Notes: generated from the sequence alone by a model not told the origin. A stretch of 64,000 bases of DNA from Thalassospira xianhensis MCCC 1A02616 (GCF_003326475.1 NZ_JPWA01000010.1:80739-144738), one strand, 5' to 3'. Positions 8,301 through 17,426 are shown, counted from the stretch's first letter. Program-made: numbers and translations.

Positions 8301-11300
8301 TTAGTTTATAGCACTAAGCTGCGACTTTTCCAACTGATCACGATAGTTGCCCAAAAATCCCTGGAAACTTTCGACCTCGTCAACCTTGCTTGCAAGGGTC
8401 CGGTAGTCGATCAAACCTTGAGACGGGCTTGATGTGATCAGGCTAAATGCTTCGGCATAAGGGCTTTGCGCCATCACGATGCCGTAACGACGTTTAAGCA
8501 TATTAAGCGTGCGTTCTTGCCCGCCCATCGCAAGATTAACTGCCCAGTTCAGGACATAACGGGCACGTTCATCGCCAAAATTCTCGATCATGTTGCCCTG
8601 ATCTTCGCCAACGAGACGCTGGAAAGTTTCGGCCGCCGACAGATAATCACGAGTATCCCGGTAATATTCCACACGCAAAAGTTCCGCATCCTTCGAAAGG
8701 TCGCCTTCAAGGGATGCCATGGCTTCGGCACCGCGATCTGTATCAAGCAGCGCACGCGCCCGCAGATGCCGGCGTTGCGTTTCCAGCTCGTCAGACATGC
8801 CGGCGACTTCGCTGTTATCAAGCACGCGAATGGTTTCTTCGGGCTTACTGTCAAGCAGATACACCAGCGCCAATCTGGCACCGACACGCGCCTTCTCCGT
8901 GCCGTTCAGGCGGAAATCAACCTGATGTTCCAAAAGGGTTTCAGCCCGGTCAAACAATTCGACATCCACCATACGATCGGCCAGACGGCGGATCAGCTCA
9001 TCACCCTTTTCGCCCGCCGGTGTCAGTTCGCGGAACTCGTCATACAGCGCAACCGCCTTGATAGCTGAAATATTATTGATCTCGTCACCAAGATAGATCG
9101 ATTCGAACGTGTCATGCATCATGTCGGTGACTTCTGTCGCCGATGGACTATTGGGGAAGAAAATCGCCGCCTGACGCAAGGTATTCAGACCTTCGCGATA
9201 TTGCTTGTTTTTGATCTGCAGTTCGCCCAAACGGCGCAACAGCGCCATTTCGAATCCATCCCCTCGCCATGCAAAACGCAGTTTTTCCAGTTGCTCGATG
9301 GCATCATCAAGGGTCAGACGTTCAAGACGCATCAAAAGTTCGGTGCGATCAAAGATGGCATGCGCGCGTGCCTTGCGATTGTCGCCTTCGGCAACCTCGT
9401 CCCAGGTGGCGACGGCCTGTTCGAACTCGCCGGCTTCTTCTTCAAAGATGCCTTTCAGATATTCGACATCCTTGATCTTGCTTTCGCCAAGTCCCTTGGC
9501 CACAAGCATTTTTTCGATCAGGTCCATGCCTGCTTCGGGATTGCCGACGATCAGAGCCTGTTCCGCAGCCAGTGGCCCCAGTCGCGACAGCAATTCTGGC
9601 GGATAATTATCAAGGATATGCACGCTTTCCAGAAGATCCCGCGCACCATCGTTCGGCCGACCGCGTGCAGCCGACGTGACCGCCCGCCACAATTGCATTT
9701 CGGGAATGGCGCGAAGGCGCTCGTCCTCCAGCAGACGAGCTGCCTCATCATATTCTCGGTCAAGGAACTTGATCGCCGCCTTTAGGGCGCGGAATTGCAG
9801 TTTCTGCGCGATCAGCGGATCGTCATCTTCCATGGTCGAAGCAACAGCATCGGCTTCGGGCCCTAACCCGTTGGCCATGTAGTATTGCGCGAGTTCAAGG
9901 CGGGCCTTGTTGCGGTGTTCGTCACCGCTTTGCGCCAGTTCCCGACGCAACTGATGGATCGCCTTGTTGTAATTATCAAGACCACCGCGACGCCAGTCAT
10001 CAAGCTCGAAAATAAGACCTTCGCGCCCTTCTCCCGCGCGGGCACGCACGCCGGTTGCAGAAGCCAGAAGACGCGCACCTTCCGGCGAGATGTTCAAACC
10101 ATCCGCCGCCGTCACCACAACAGCCTGACCATCATCACGATTGGTAACCTGGACGGTTTCGTTGACCGGGGCAACAACCACCCCCTGGACTGACGGAAGA
10201 ACTTCGAAATCGGGATAACGCAATGCCGTCTCGATTCCGTAACCCATCTCGCGTGTTGGCACGACACGCAAAGAATCGCCGACCTCCGGGTCTTCGATCG
10301 GAATTGTCGGACTGATATTGATCAATGGCACGACAAGCCGGGCACGTGTCTGATTATCCAGTTCGATTGACGGGCCAAGCCGTTCTATCGGCTGCATGGT
10401 GCCCTGCTGAAGGGTAACGTCCCAGTCGCCATTCTCAGAAGGTGTGCTATAAAGCCCGACCCCTTCGGGGATGGTCATCCGCAAGACCGTTGCATAGGGG
10501 CTGTCGATCTGCTCAATCACTCCGATAATCTGGGCTGCATCCTGACGAACAGCATCAAGATCAAGACTTGCGCGCACATCAAATACCATCCACAGGAAAC
10601 CGGCACGCGACCAAATTGCAGCCCCGCCCGGCCGCCCGAACGGGAAGCCAAGTGTAAGTCTGCTCTGGTCCTGTGTCACCGTGACTTCCAAAGTCCCGAT
10701 GCTTTCGCGAGCTGGTGCAACAGCCTCGGCCGAAACCGACGTGTCAGCCTGCTCTGAAAGTCCGCGTGCAATCGGATCATCCGTTGGCGCGGTCGGCGAA
10801 GGGACCGATACGCTTTCAGAAGCCACGCCAGAACGCGGTGCACCAGCAGAAGACGATGCATCGGATGCAGTTTGACGTGGTGCTGCTGGTGCGGCAGGTG
10901 CCGTGGGGGCAGACGGCGTCGGGGACGCGGACCGGGTTGCCGTCGTTGTTGCGGGGCGACCCGTATCGGCGGGATCACCCTGAACGCCCATCAAATCAAC
11001 GACGACTTTGTTCCCGGATCTGAAATGCCTCAGCGCGCGCGGTGGATTGGTCTCGATACCAACAGATAACGGGTCTGTTGCACTTTGGCGAAGCGTGACA
11101 CCTTCGGGTAAACGGCGTGTCACGCCAGTCGCATCAATACGGGCGGGACTGGTAAAGGCCAGGGTCTGGTTGCCCTGATCACCATTCAACGCGTAATCGG
11201 TACGATTGGGCCAATCAAAGACCAGTCGATAGAATGTTGGATGCCGACCAACCCGGACTTCAAGGGCAGGTGTGGCCGCAGCAGGTGTGACGGCGGCCTC

Positions 11301-11825
11301 TGGCGTCGATGACGTGTTTGGTCGGGCTTGCGGCGTGGGTAACGGTTCGGATGCAACTTCAGCCGGAGGATTGGGTGCCGGACGGGGCGGTGTCGGTTCC
11401 GGCGATGCAGGCTGTACGGGCGCTGGAGCTGGTTTGTCCAGAATATCGAGAACCACATTGTTCCCGACATTGAAAACCCGGGCCTCAAAATCGTCACGCA
11501 GAACAAAAGCAACCGTGCGTCCGTCAGGATCAAAAAAACCGTCACTCACATAATCGGAAACAGGTCCGAGTACACCGCGCATTGAGGCAACAAGTGGCTG
11601 GTCAAAACGCACGACAAGCTGATCACCGATGATTTCAGCGGTGTAATTGACGGGCTTGTTCCATTGCAGAACGATACGTCCATAGCCACTATGTGCGCCC
11701 GAGCGGATGATCACCGGATCTGCCGCCTGGGCGAGTGCGGGGCGCGTTCCCATGACTGGCAATACTGCCAGACCGGCCACCACAACAAAGGCAGCCAGCA
11801 GGAGACGCGCTACGACCAAAAGCAT
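8301..11825 (-). CDS. Large periplasmic beta-repeat/TPR-solenoid protein, candidate motor scaffold
   Basis: 1174 residues. Residues 1-32 form a signal peptide (hydrophobic core then ALAQ), so it is exported. The N-terminal half has three AMIN-like beta modules, near 37-130, 190-280 and 375-480. Each has alternating strands such as GRIVLQWNKP, YRLVFDWPNR and SRLTLGFPFG, and the first two end in NNVVLDIL / NKVVVDLM. They are separated by Pro/Thr/Ala/Ser-rich linkers. From about 590 to the end it is helical, with TPR-type pairs (e.g. ELAQYYMANGLGPEADAVAS and RARLALVYLLDSKPEET-like units). It starts 3 bp after a MotB-like gene. A beta domain plus TPR superhelix is the layout of the Campylobacter motor scaffold PflA, and Rhizobium MotC is another periplasmic stator partner. 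The functional link is inference. Confidence 0.8.
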   Translation of the reverse strand: MLLVVARLLLAAFVVVAGLAVLPVMGTRPALAQAADPVIIRSGAHSGYGRIVLQWNKPVNYTAEIIGDQLVVRFDQPLVASMRGVLGPVSDYVSDGFFDPDGRTVAFVLRDDFEARVFNVGNNVVLDILDKPAPAPVQPASPEPTPPRPAPNPPAEVASEPLPTPQARPNTSSTPEAAVTPAAATPALEVRVGRHPTFYRLVFDWPNRTDYALNGDQGNQTLAFTSPARIDATGVTRRLPEGVTLRQSATDPLSVGIETNPPRALRHFRSGNKVVVDLMGVQGDPADTGRPATTTATRSASPTPSAPTAPAAPAAPRQTASDASSSAGAPRSGVASESVSVPSPTAPTDDPIARGLSEQADTSVSAEAVAPARESIGTLEVTVTQDQSRLTLGFPFGRPGGAAIWSRAGFLWMVFDVRASLDLDAVRQDAAQIIGVIEQIDSPYATVLRMTIPEGVGLYSTPSENGDWDVTLQQGTMQPIERLGPSIELDNQTRARLVVPLINISPTIPIEDPEVGDSLRVVPTREMGYGIETALRYPDFEVLPSVQGVVVAPVNETVQVTNRDDGQAVVVTAADGLNISPEGARLLASATGVRARAGEGREGLIFELDDWRRGGLDNYNKAIHQLRRELAQSGDEHRNKARLELAQYYMANGLGPEADAVASTMEDDDPLIAQKLQFRALKAAIKFLDREYDEAARLLEDERLRAIPEMQLWRAVTSAARGRPNDGARDLLESVHILDNYPPELLSRLGPLAAEQALIVGNPEAGMDLIEKMLVAKGLGESKIKDVEYLKGIFEEEAGEFEQAVATWDEVAEGDNRKARAHAIFDRTELLMRLERLTLDDAIEQLEKLRFAWRGDGFEMALLRRLGELQIKNKQYREGLNTLRQAAIFFPNSPSATEVTDMMHDTFESIYLGDEINNISAIKAVALYDEFRELTPAGEKGDELIRRLADRMVDVELFDRAETLLEHQVDFRLNGTEKARVGARLALVYLLDSKPEETIRVLDNSEVAGMSDELETQRRHLRARALLDTDRGAEAMASLEGDLSKDAELLRVEYYRDTRDYLSAAETFQRLVGEDQGNMIENFGDERARYVLNWAVNLAMGGQERTLNMLKRRYGIVMAQSPYAEAFSLITSSPSQGLIDYRTLASKVDEVESFQGFLGNYRDQLEKSQLSAIN

Positions 11826-11827
11826 TC

Positions 11828-12550
11828 TTACGAACCTCCGATCCCGCTTCCGCTATGGGGTTCAATCACAATGTCGACCCGACGAGCCATTGTAAAACGT
11901 GCTTGCTCGTCTGCCATAATCGGAAGCTGGTCGTATCTTGATGCCGCAAATCCGTAAATATTTATGTAATCCGTGTAACCGGATCTTTTAAGTTCGTTGG
12001 CAACGGCAGCAGCACGGGCCAGGGAAAGTTCCCAGTTAGAGGCATAAAGGCCCCGCCCGCTGACCGGTCGGGGGTCAGTATGTCCCTGAACGCCAATCCG
12101 GTTTCCGATATTCCTCAGGACACCGCCAAGAACAAACAAAGCCTGACGGGCCTTATCCGTCATATCGGAACTACCACTGATAAACAGGATATCGCCCGGT
12201 AAGGAAATGACAAGTTTGTCCGCATCACGACTAAGTGTGGCATCGCCCAGAACATCGTTGTCATCAATCGCGTCATCAATCACGGCGCTGAGGTAATCAA
12301 GGTTCATCGCAGGCTTGCGATAGACACGCGGAATGTTCAGCTGCGCGGTTGGCTCATCACTCTCTTCGACCGGGGATGGTTTGATTGATTGCGACAAAGA
12401 GTCGACGACCTCGTCCCAACGGTCAATTTTGACCTTGGACATGGCAAACAACATCACAAAGAACGTCAGCAACAGCGAAATCAAATCCGCCAAGCTTAGC
12501 ATCCATGGCGGCGGCCCCTTCGGACCATTGTCACGCTTCATCTCGTCCAT
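11828..12550 (-). CDS. MotB/OmpA-family stator-like protein (with conserved Asp)
   Basis: 240 residues. One N-terminal transmembrane helix contains the MotB-type motif SLADLISLLLTFFVMLFAMS; the Asp occupies the place of the ion-carrying Asp32 of E. coli MotB. The C-terminal OmpA-like peptidoglycan-binding domain shows GVQGHTDPRPVSG with NWELSLARAAAVANEL. This makes it the best MotB candidate in the window. The matching motA gene is 32 kb away (44524-45318) rather than adjacent. The gene overlaps the stop of the preceding MotB-like gene by 1 nt and is followed 2 bp later by the large repeat protein, so all three are probably translated together. It could be a dedicated partner in a mixed stator. 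Confidence 0.88.
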   Translation of the reverse strand: MDEMKRDNGPKGPPPWMLSLADLISLLLTFFVMLFAMSKVKIDRWDEVVDSLSQSIKPSPVEESDEPTAQLNIPRVYRKPAMNLDYLSAVIDDAIDDNDVLGDATLSRDADKLVISLPGDILFISGSSDMTDKARQALFVLGGVLRNIGNRIGVQGHTDPRPVSGRGLYASNWELSLARAAAVANELKRSGYTDYINIYGFAASRYDQLPIMADEQARFTMARRVDIVIEPHSGSGIGGS

Positions 12551-13398
12551 CAGCCATTCCCCCCCGTTTGCGGTGCCAACGGAATGGGCGCGTTAATTCC
12601 CGGTCGATTGCCCCCCGGAAGCGGGATCAGCATTTTGCCACTATTTCCATTCCCCGGACCACTTGATGCCGGTGCAGGTATCGCGCCGTTATCCGTGCTA
12701 TCCGATTGCGCCGGTGTCGTAATCGGAACAGGTGGCTCTTTCGGGCCGAAATCCCAGAAAAAGCGGAAGGTGACGATGAACGGATCAGCCCCGGGATCAA
12801 TACCGACATAAAGATTGTTTTCAGGTGCACCGCGATCAATCAGGTCGCGGGCAAACGCCCCTGCGCGACCGATCTGAAGATTGTTTTCAATCTCGACGGT
12901 CCCCTTTGACCCGACTTCGCTGCCCATCACCATTTCCATCTCATAAGACGCATAACCGCTTTCATCGGCCAGCACTTCTGCAAGCTGGTCCATGAATTCG
13001 TTCTGGCGCTCACGGATCAAAATGGAATTTGGATCAAACAGCTGTTCGACATGCATGATGACTTCCATCAGCGTGCCCGGCTGGATGACCTGAACACGAA
13101 CAACCTTGATTGCGGTCTGGAACAGGGAACCCAGTTTGTCCTGGGTATCTTCGGCCGCAACAACCGGTCCCTCGATCGAGGTGACGGTTTGCAGGCTGGT
13201 GGTCGGTGGCAGAATGGCGGCAAATGCAGAAGAAAGGCTTTCCTGAACTTCCCGGGTTTTGACTTCCTCGAAGGTCGAAATGGTATTCAGCAGAATAAAG
13301 AAAGCCAGCAGCAGCAGATAGAGAGCGAGGAACAGCGCAACCGCCCCGTTTGTAGGCGGGCTTGGTGGTCTTGGTCCGTCGTCCTCTATTTCCGCCAT
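12550..13398 (-). CDS. MotB-like membrane protein lacking the stator Asp
   Basis: 282 residues. The single N-terminal transmembrane helix, GAVALFLALYLLLLAFFILL, aligns with that of the next gene (SLADLISLLLTFFVML) through the shared LLL-x-FF core. The ion-carrying Asp is replaced by Ala. The periplasmic part contains an OmpA/MotB-like region (about 110-215) with LFDPNSILIRERQNEFMDQL and later AGAFARDLIDRG, but the canonical TD...N..LS..RA motif is degenerate. The C-terminus is a Pro/Gly/Asn-rich tail. It follows cheZ by 11 bp and is coupled to the Asp-bearing MotB-like gene by a TGATG overlap. It probably has a structural role. Confidence 0.75.
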   Translation of the reverse strand: MAEIEDDGPRPPSPPTNGAVALFLALYLLLLAFFILLNTISTFEEVKTREVQESLSSAFAAILPPTTSLQTVTSIEGPVVAAEDTQDKLGSLFQTAIKVVRVQVIQPGTLMEVIMHVEQLFDPNSILIRERQNEFMDQLAEVLADESGYASYEMEMVMGSEVGSKGTVEIENNLQIGRAGAFARDLIDRGAPENNLYVGIDPGADPFIVTFRFFWDFGPKEPPVPITTPAQSDSTDNGAIPAPASSGPGNGNSGKMLIPLPGGNRPGINAPIPLAPQTGGNG

Positions 13399-13409
13399 AA
13401 CCGTCCCAT

Positions 13410-14060
13410 TTAGCTAAACATCGCGTCGATGTCAGCCTGCGAGACACCTTTACCGTCGAGCTGCGGCCCGTTCAGCAGGGCCGCTTCACCTTCGGGTTCC
13501 TTCTTCTTGCGGGGATTGGATGCGGCATATTTGGCAATTTCGTCACCAAATGCCTTGACCAGTCCTTCGACCCGTTCCTCAATAGATTTCAGGGCCTTGA
13601 TCACCTTGGTGGTCCGTTGACCTGTGATATCCTGGAAGTTACAGGCTTCATAAACACGCATCGTTGCGCTGGTAACGATTTCTGCCTGCTCGGGGGGGAG
13701 AGTTGTAGCGAACTCCTCAAGCGTATCCATCGCATCAAGGATTTCATGCGTTGCCCCGGCTGTCGCATCGACAATCGCGTCGAGCTCGTCCGTGGCATTG
13801 GGGATATATTCCGCCTTGATATCGTCCGGCCGCAAAGATGCGATTTCGGATTTCATCTTGCGAATGATGCCCGAAAGTTCATCCAGTTCACCAAACAGGC
13901 GTTTCTGGTCATCCGATGGCTTGTCACCTTCCGACACAAAGCGGGAAAGCTGATCCATCAGATCGGACAATTGTTCGACCTTAAGCTCGTCACCATCAAG
14001 GCGCGCCTTCAGGTCCAGCAACAATTGCCGCAGTTCGTCTTTGGACGTTTTGGACATCAT
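13410..14060 (-). CDS. cheZ: CheY-P phosphatase CheZ
   Basis: 216-residue chemotaxis phosphatase. The long helical hairpin carries the catalytic block EACNFQDITGQRTTKVI, with Asp144 and Gln148 equivalent to D143 and Q147 of E. coli CheZ. The extreme C-terminus, SQADIDAMF, corresponds to the CheY-P-binding tail of CheZ and also resembles the EIDSLL CheY-binding motif of FliM. It follows cheY by 32 bp. The central linker before the tail is Lys/Glu-rich (RKKKEPEGE). Confidence 0.95.
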   Translation of the reverse strand: MMSKTSKDELRQLLLDLKARLDGDELKVEQLSDLMDQLSRFVSEGDKPSDDQKRLFGELDELSGIIRKMKSEIASLRPDDIKAEYIPNATDELDAIVDATAGATHEILDAMDTLEEFATTLPPEQAEIVTSATMRVYEACNFQDITGQRTTKVIKALKSIEERVEGLVKAFGDEIAKYAASNPRKKKEPEGEAALLNGPQLDGKGVSQADIDAMFS

Positions 14061-14092
14061 GGTATCGCGGGACTAATGCCCCGCGCCCCTAA

Positions 14093-14479
14093 TCAGAACT
14101 CACCGATAACGGTGGTGAGTTTGCCCTTCAACGTCTCTGCGTTGAACGGCTTGACGATATAATTCGAAACGCCGGCTTTTTTCGCCATGACAACGTTTTC
14201 GGTTTTCGCCTCGGCGGTGATCATGATGAAGGGCAGATCCTTCAGCTTTGTATCAGCGCGAACTTCCTTCAGAAGCTGAAGACCGGTCATCGGCTCCATG
14301 TTCCAGTCGGAAATCACAAGGCTGAACGGCTTTTCGCGCAGTTTGCGCAACGCCATGCTGCCATCCGTCGCTTCTTCGATATTGGTAAAGTTCAGCTGCC
14401 GCAGGAGATTGCGGATGATACGCAACATGGTTTTGTAGTCATCCACAATCAGGATCGGCATATTCGGATCGACGGCCAT
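14093..14479 (-). CDS. cheY: Chemotaxis response regulator CheY
   Basis: Single receiver domain of 128 residues. The acidic pocket is D13/D14, the phosphoacceptor is D58 in VISDWNMEPMTG, and the switch Thr88 (MITAEAK) and Lys110 (VKPF) are all present. Phosphorylated CheY binds FliM/FliN to change motor rotation; CheZ, encoded next, removes the phosphate. The upstream 220 bp contain an 8-bp inverted repeat and a TTAA-N6-TTAA element. Confidence 0.97.
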   Translation of the reverse strand: MAVDPNMPILIVDDYKTMLRIIRNLLRQLNFTNIEEATDGSMALRKLREKPFSLVISDWNMEPMTGLQLLKEVRADTKLKDLPFIMITAEAKTENVVMAKKAGVSNYIVKPFNAETLKGKLTTVIGEF

Positions 14480-14511
14480 TCACCACTCCATCATGCTATC
14501 AAATCTCTCAC

Positions 14512-14584
14512 CCTTACCCCTGTATTCCCTGTGCATAAGGGTAAGGCCCCTATAATCGTGATGTACCTATTTAACAATGGTTAA
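14512..14584 (-). promoter_or_regulatory. cheY upstream region: inverted repeat and TTAA-N6-TTAA element
   Basis: CCTTACCC (14512-14519) and GGGTAAGG (14539-14546) are perfect inverted repeats with a 19-nt loop, just upstream of cheY. Further up, TTAA-CAATGG-TTAA at 14571-14584 resembles a CtrA box (TTAA-N7-TTAA) with one base less in the spacer. No good -35/-10 or -24/-12 pair is evident. Confidence 0.35.
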
Positions 14585-14699
14585 TCAAGGCTTTTCACAA
14601 TTCCCTAATAACGTCCATCATGTTGATGATGCTTGAATAATCCCCCGGCTGACAGCCTTTTATACAGACGGGATTTTACCCGCACCTGCATCTTGGGCA

Positions 14700-15431
14700 T
14701 TATTGAAGCGGCAACATGTTGATATCCTGCTTGTAGGCCAGTTCTGTTGTCAGGGCACGGGCGCGATCTGCGGACATTTCAGCAAGAACAGCAGCAGTAT
14801 TTGCCTCGCGCATGCCAAGTGCGACCTGCAACAATATATCCATATCAAGATCATTCCAGATGCGAGCGGCATCCTTTGGTTTCATTTTTTCATAAACGCT
14901 GATCAACTTGGTGATCCGTTCGTTTTCCTGCTCTTCCTTCGTCTCGACCAGACCTTCGATGGCCGTTTTCAGCGATTTCATTTCCTCGATCTTCGCATCA
15001 ATCCGGGCTTCGGCGGCCGCCAGCAGGCTCTCGCGCTCATCAAGACGCTGCTCCTTGCGATCCAGCTCTGAACGCCGGACAGACAGGTTCTGCAAAAGAT
15101 CGATCTCTTCCTGGGTAAACAGGGTCGGGTCCCCGCCCAGCATCGGCGGCGTATCACCCGCATCTTCCGGCAGACCGGAAGCCCCATCGCCTTCCATCAT
15201 TCCCAGGGGATCGTCCAGTCCAGGGCCGGGAGTCCCGTTCGTGGTCGCCGGATCGGTTGCTGGTGCCGGCTGCTCCTGTGCCTGAGCACGCGCAACCTGC
15301 ATCACACTGACACCGGAGGCATCAGTGGCATCATTGCCTTTGGGTTCATCCGAAAACAGCCCGACGATTTTGACCGTCAAAACGATAAAACCGACTACGA
15401 CCACCAACGGCAGGATACGCACAGCAGACAT
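14700..15431 (-). CDS. MotE-like flagellar protein (MgtE-N/FliG-M-like domain)
   Basis: 243 residues: one N-terminal transmembrane helix (about 5-25), an Ala/Pro/Gly-rich linker, a coiled coil (about 115-175, rich in E/R/L) and a C-terminal helical domain. That domain, VYEKMKPKDAARIWNDLDMD followed by LLQVALGMREANTAAVLAEM, matches the MgtE N-terminal/FliG middle-domain fold. This layout matches MotE, the periplasmic partner and chaperone of the stator protein MotC in Rhizobium, and similar proteins beside fliL/fliM in many alphaproteobacteria. It lies about 150 bp after the DUF6468-like gene on the same strand. Confidence 0.8.
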   Translation of the reverse strand: MSAVRILPLVVVVGFIVLTVKIVGLFSDEPKGNDATDASGVSVMQVARAQAQEQPAPATDPATTNGTPGPGLDDPLGMMEGDGASGLPEDAGDTPPMLGGDPTLFTQEEIDLLQNLSVRRSELDRKEQRLDERESLLAAAEARIDAKIEEMKSLKTAIEGLVETKEEQENERITKLISVYEKMKPKDAARIWNDLDMDILLQVALGMREANTAAVLAEMSADRARALTTELAYKQDINMLPLQ

Positions 15432-15582
15432 TCATTCACCCGGTAGACGGAACGCTTTCGCATCCACATTGAATTTCAAATCATATACTAACAGGTAGGT
15501 ACCAAATTTGTCGAAAAAAGACGCCAAGCCTGTTTTTCAGCAAACATCACAATCTTATTTGAATTCTCGACACAGATGGCCC

Positions 15583-16233
15583 TTACCGAACAGAACGTAA
15601 CGCGGCAAGAAGTTCGCGTTCGGCTTCCGACCGACCAGCATCCTCATCCTGCCCGTAAGGATCGGTCTCAGCTTCCGGTACGGATGATCCAACAGAACGC
15701 GCACCTGAACCATATCTGTCACCTGACGGTTCGGCTGGCGAAGACGCTGTCGGCCCTGTGCCGCGTTCGACATCGCGCATCAGACGGGCGGCAAGTTCTT
15801 CGGCCCGGGTTTCAACACCCTGCCGGTCATCAACCATGTCACTGCGCTCATGTCCGGCAGTATTTACTGCCCCGGCAAACTTTGCCCCGCTGCTACCACG
15901 CCGGGTTGCATTGGCATCACTTGCCGCCTTCTCCAGCCGGTTGGCAATGCTTTCTCCACGGTCGACCATGAAAGAAAGATCTTCGTTCAGCGCATTTGCC
16001 TTTTCAATATCCTCGCGCAGTTTTTCACCGGATTGCTCAGCCATTTCCTTTAATGCGCGGATCGATATTTCGGCACGTTCGTTGGCAGCGTTGAAAGCCG
16101 TCAAAAAATTCTGCATTTCCTCACGATTACGGCGGAAGGCCGCCAAACGACGGCTGAGGATCATGGCATATATGATTGTTGCCAAAAGCAGGACAATCAT
16201 TACCAGATCAAGATAGATGGCATATTCCATCAA
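15583..16233 (-). CDS. DUF6468-like membrane-anchored protein next to fliM
   Basis: 216 residues with one N-terminal transmembrane helix (about 7-27, LDLVMIVLLLATIIYAMILS). A basic stretch, then a long helical region (about 35-105, EMQNFLTAFNAANERAEISI), leads into a Ser/Gly/Glu-rich disordered half and a terminal helix SEAERELLAALRSVR. This resembles the DUF6468 proteins found after fliM in Rhodospirillales, and it is topologically like PflI of Caulobacter, needed for flagellum placement. The family name is from memory of neighbourhood and layout. It overlaps the fliM stop by 4 nt (ATGA), so expression with fliM is near certain. Confidence 0.7.
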   Translation of the reverse strand: MMEYAIYLDLVMIVLLLATIIYAMILSRRLAAFRRNREEMQNFLTAFNAANERAEISIRALKEMAEQSGEKLREDIEKANALNEDLSFMVDRGESIANRLEKAASDANATRRGSSGAKFAGAVNTAGHERSDMVDDRQGVETRAEELAARLMRDVERGTGPTASSPAEPSGDRYGSGARSVGSSVPEAETDPYGQDEDAGRSEAERELLAALRSVR

Positions 16234-17357
16234 CTGTCTTCCTCATTATGCCGCGCCCGGTCACGTACCTGGATCGCGATCCTGTCCCCCTTGCGCCCCA
16301 TCATCCCCTTGAACAGGGGCACATCCCCGCACCGAACCTCGACAGGCGACGTCGGGCTGGTATTAAGAACCAAACGGTTGCCAACTTCCAGATTAATCAC
16401 ATCACCCAGCGACATGATCTGTTCGTCAAGTACGGCAAGAAGGTTGACGTGGGTTTGCCACAACTCGTTCGCCAAGTGGTTTTCCCAAATCGAGTCACGA
16501 CCGAATTTTTCCCCCATGAACATCTGAAGCAGCAGTTCACGAACCGGCTCCAGTGTTGCATATGGGATCAGCAGTTCCAGACGACCACCGCGATCTTCCA
16601 TATCAATGCGCAACTTCGCCACGATGGCGGCGTTGGCATGTCGTGCAATGGTCGCAAAACGCGGGTTGGTTTCAAGCCGTTCGAACCGGAACGTCACCGG
16701 GCTGAGTGGATCAAACGCAGCCGACAGATCCCCAAGAACCACATGGATCATGCGTTCAACAAGGTTGCGTTCAATCGTGGTATAAGGACGGCCTTCAATA
16801 CGCATTGCCGCAGTCCCGCGACGCCCGCCAAGCAACACGTCCACGATGGAATAAATCAGCGCTGAATCGACCGTCAGCAACCCATAGTTATCCCATTCCT
16901 CGGCCTTGAAAACACCCAGCATGGCGGGCAACGGGATCGAGTTGAGATAGTCCCCGAAGCGTAGCGACAGAATGTTATCGAGAGAAACTTCGACGTTATC
17001 CGATGTAAAGTTACGCAACGAGGTGGACATCATGCGGACCAGCCGGTCGAAAACAACTTCAAGCATCGGCAGGCGTTCATAAGCCACCATCGACGAGTTG
17101 ATGATCGCCTGAATACCTGACTGGTCGCCTGCGCCCGATCCGTCATCAAAGCCCAGAAGACTGTCAATTTCGTCCTGGTTCAGAACACGCGCGGATCCGG
17201 GGCCGACATCTTCGTCTTCGCCACCGCCATCTTCGTCACCAAGCATGGATTCCCATTCGGCAGCCATATCCTCGCCGCCGTCATCTCCATCCTCATCACC
17301 GCCAGCCATGGCTTCCCATTCAGCGGCGAGTGCGTCATCATCATCTTCATCTGCCAT
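16230..17357 (-). CDS. fliM: Flagellar motor switch protein FliM with duplicated acidic N-terminal motif
   Basis: C-ring subunit that binds CheY-P and FliG; 375 residues, longer than the usual 320-340. The CheY-binding motif LNQDEIDSLLGF lies at 59-70 instead of the extreme N-terminus. It is preceded by a very acidic extension with two near-identical copies of AAEWE(A/S)M, at 11-17 and 32-38. The middle (CheC-like) domain and the C-terminal SpoA domain (DVINLEVGNRLVLNTSPTSP) are complete. It follows fliL by 69 bp. Confidence 0.97.
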   Translation of the reverse strand: MADEDDDDALAAEWEAMAGGDEDGDDGGEDMAAEWESMLGDEDGGGEDEDVGPGSARVLNQDEIDSLLGFDDGSGAGDQSGIQAIINSSMVAYERLPMLEVVFDRLVRMMSTSLRNFTSDNVEVSLDNILSLRFGDYLNSIPLPAMLGVFKAEEWDNYGLLTVDSALIYSIVDVLLGGRRGTAAMRIEGRPYTTIERNLVERMIHVVLGDLSAAFDPLSPVTFRFERLETNPRFATIARHANAAIVAKLRIDMEDRGGRLELLIPYATLEPVRELLLQMFMGEKFGRDSIWENHLANELWQTHVNLLAVLDEQIMSLGDVINLEVGNRLVLNTSPTSPVEVRCGDVPLFKGMMGRKGDRIAIQVRDRARHNEEDS

Positions 17358-17426
17358 CGGCGATTTGTCCCTGGCTCTTTGGCCCGTTACCTTCTTGATG
17401 GTAGCTCTGGCATTGTCGCCGGCACC

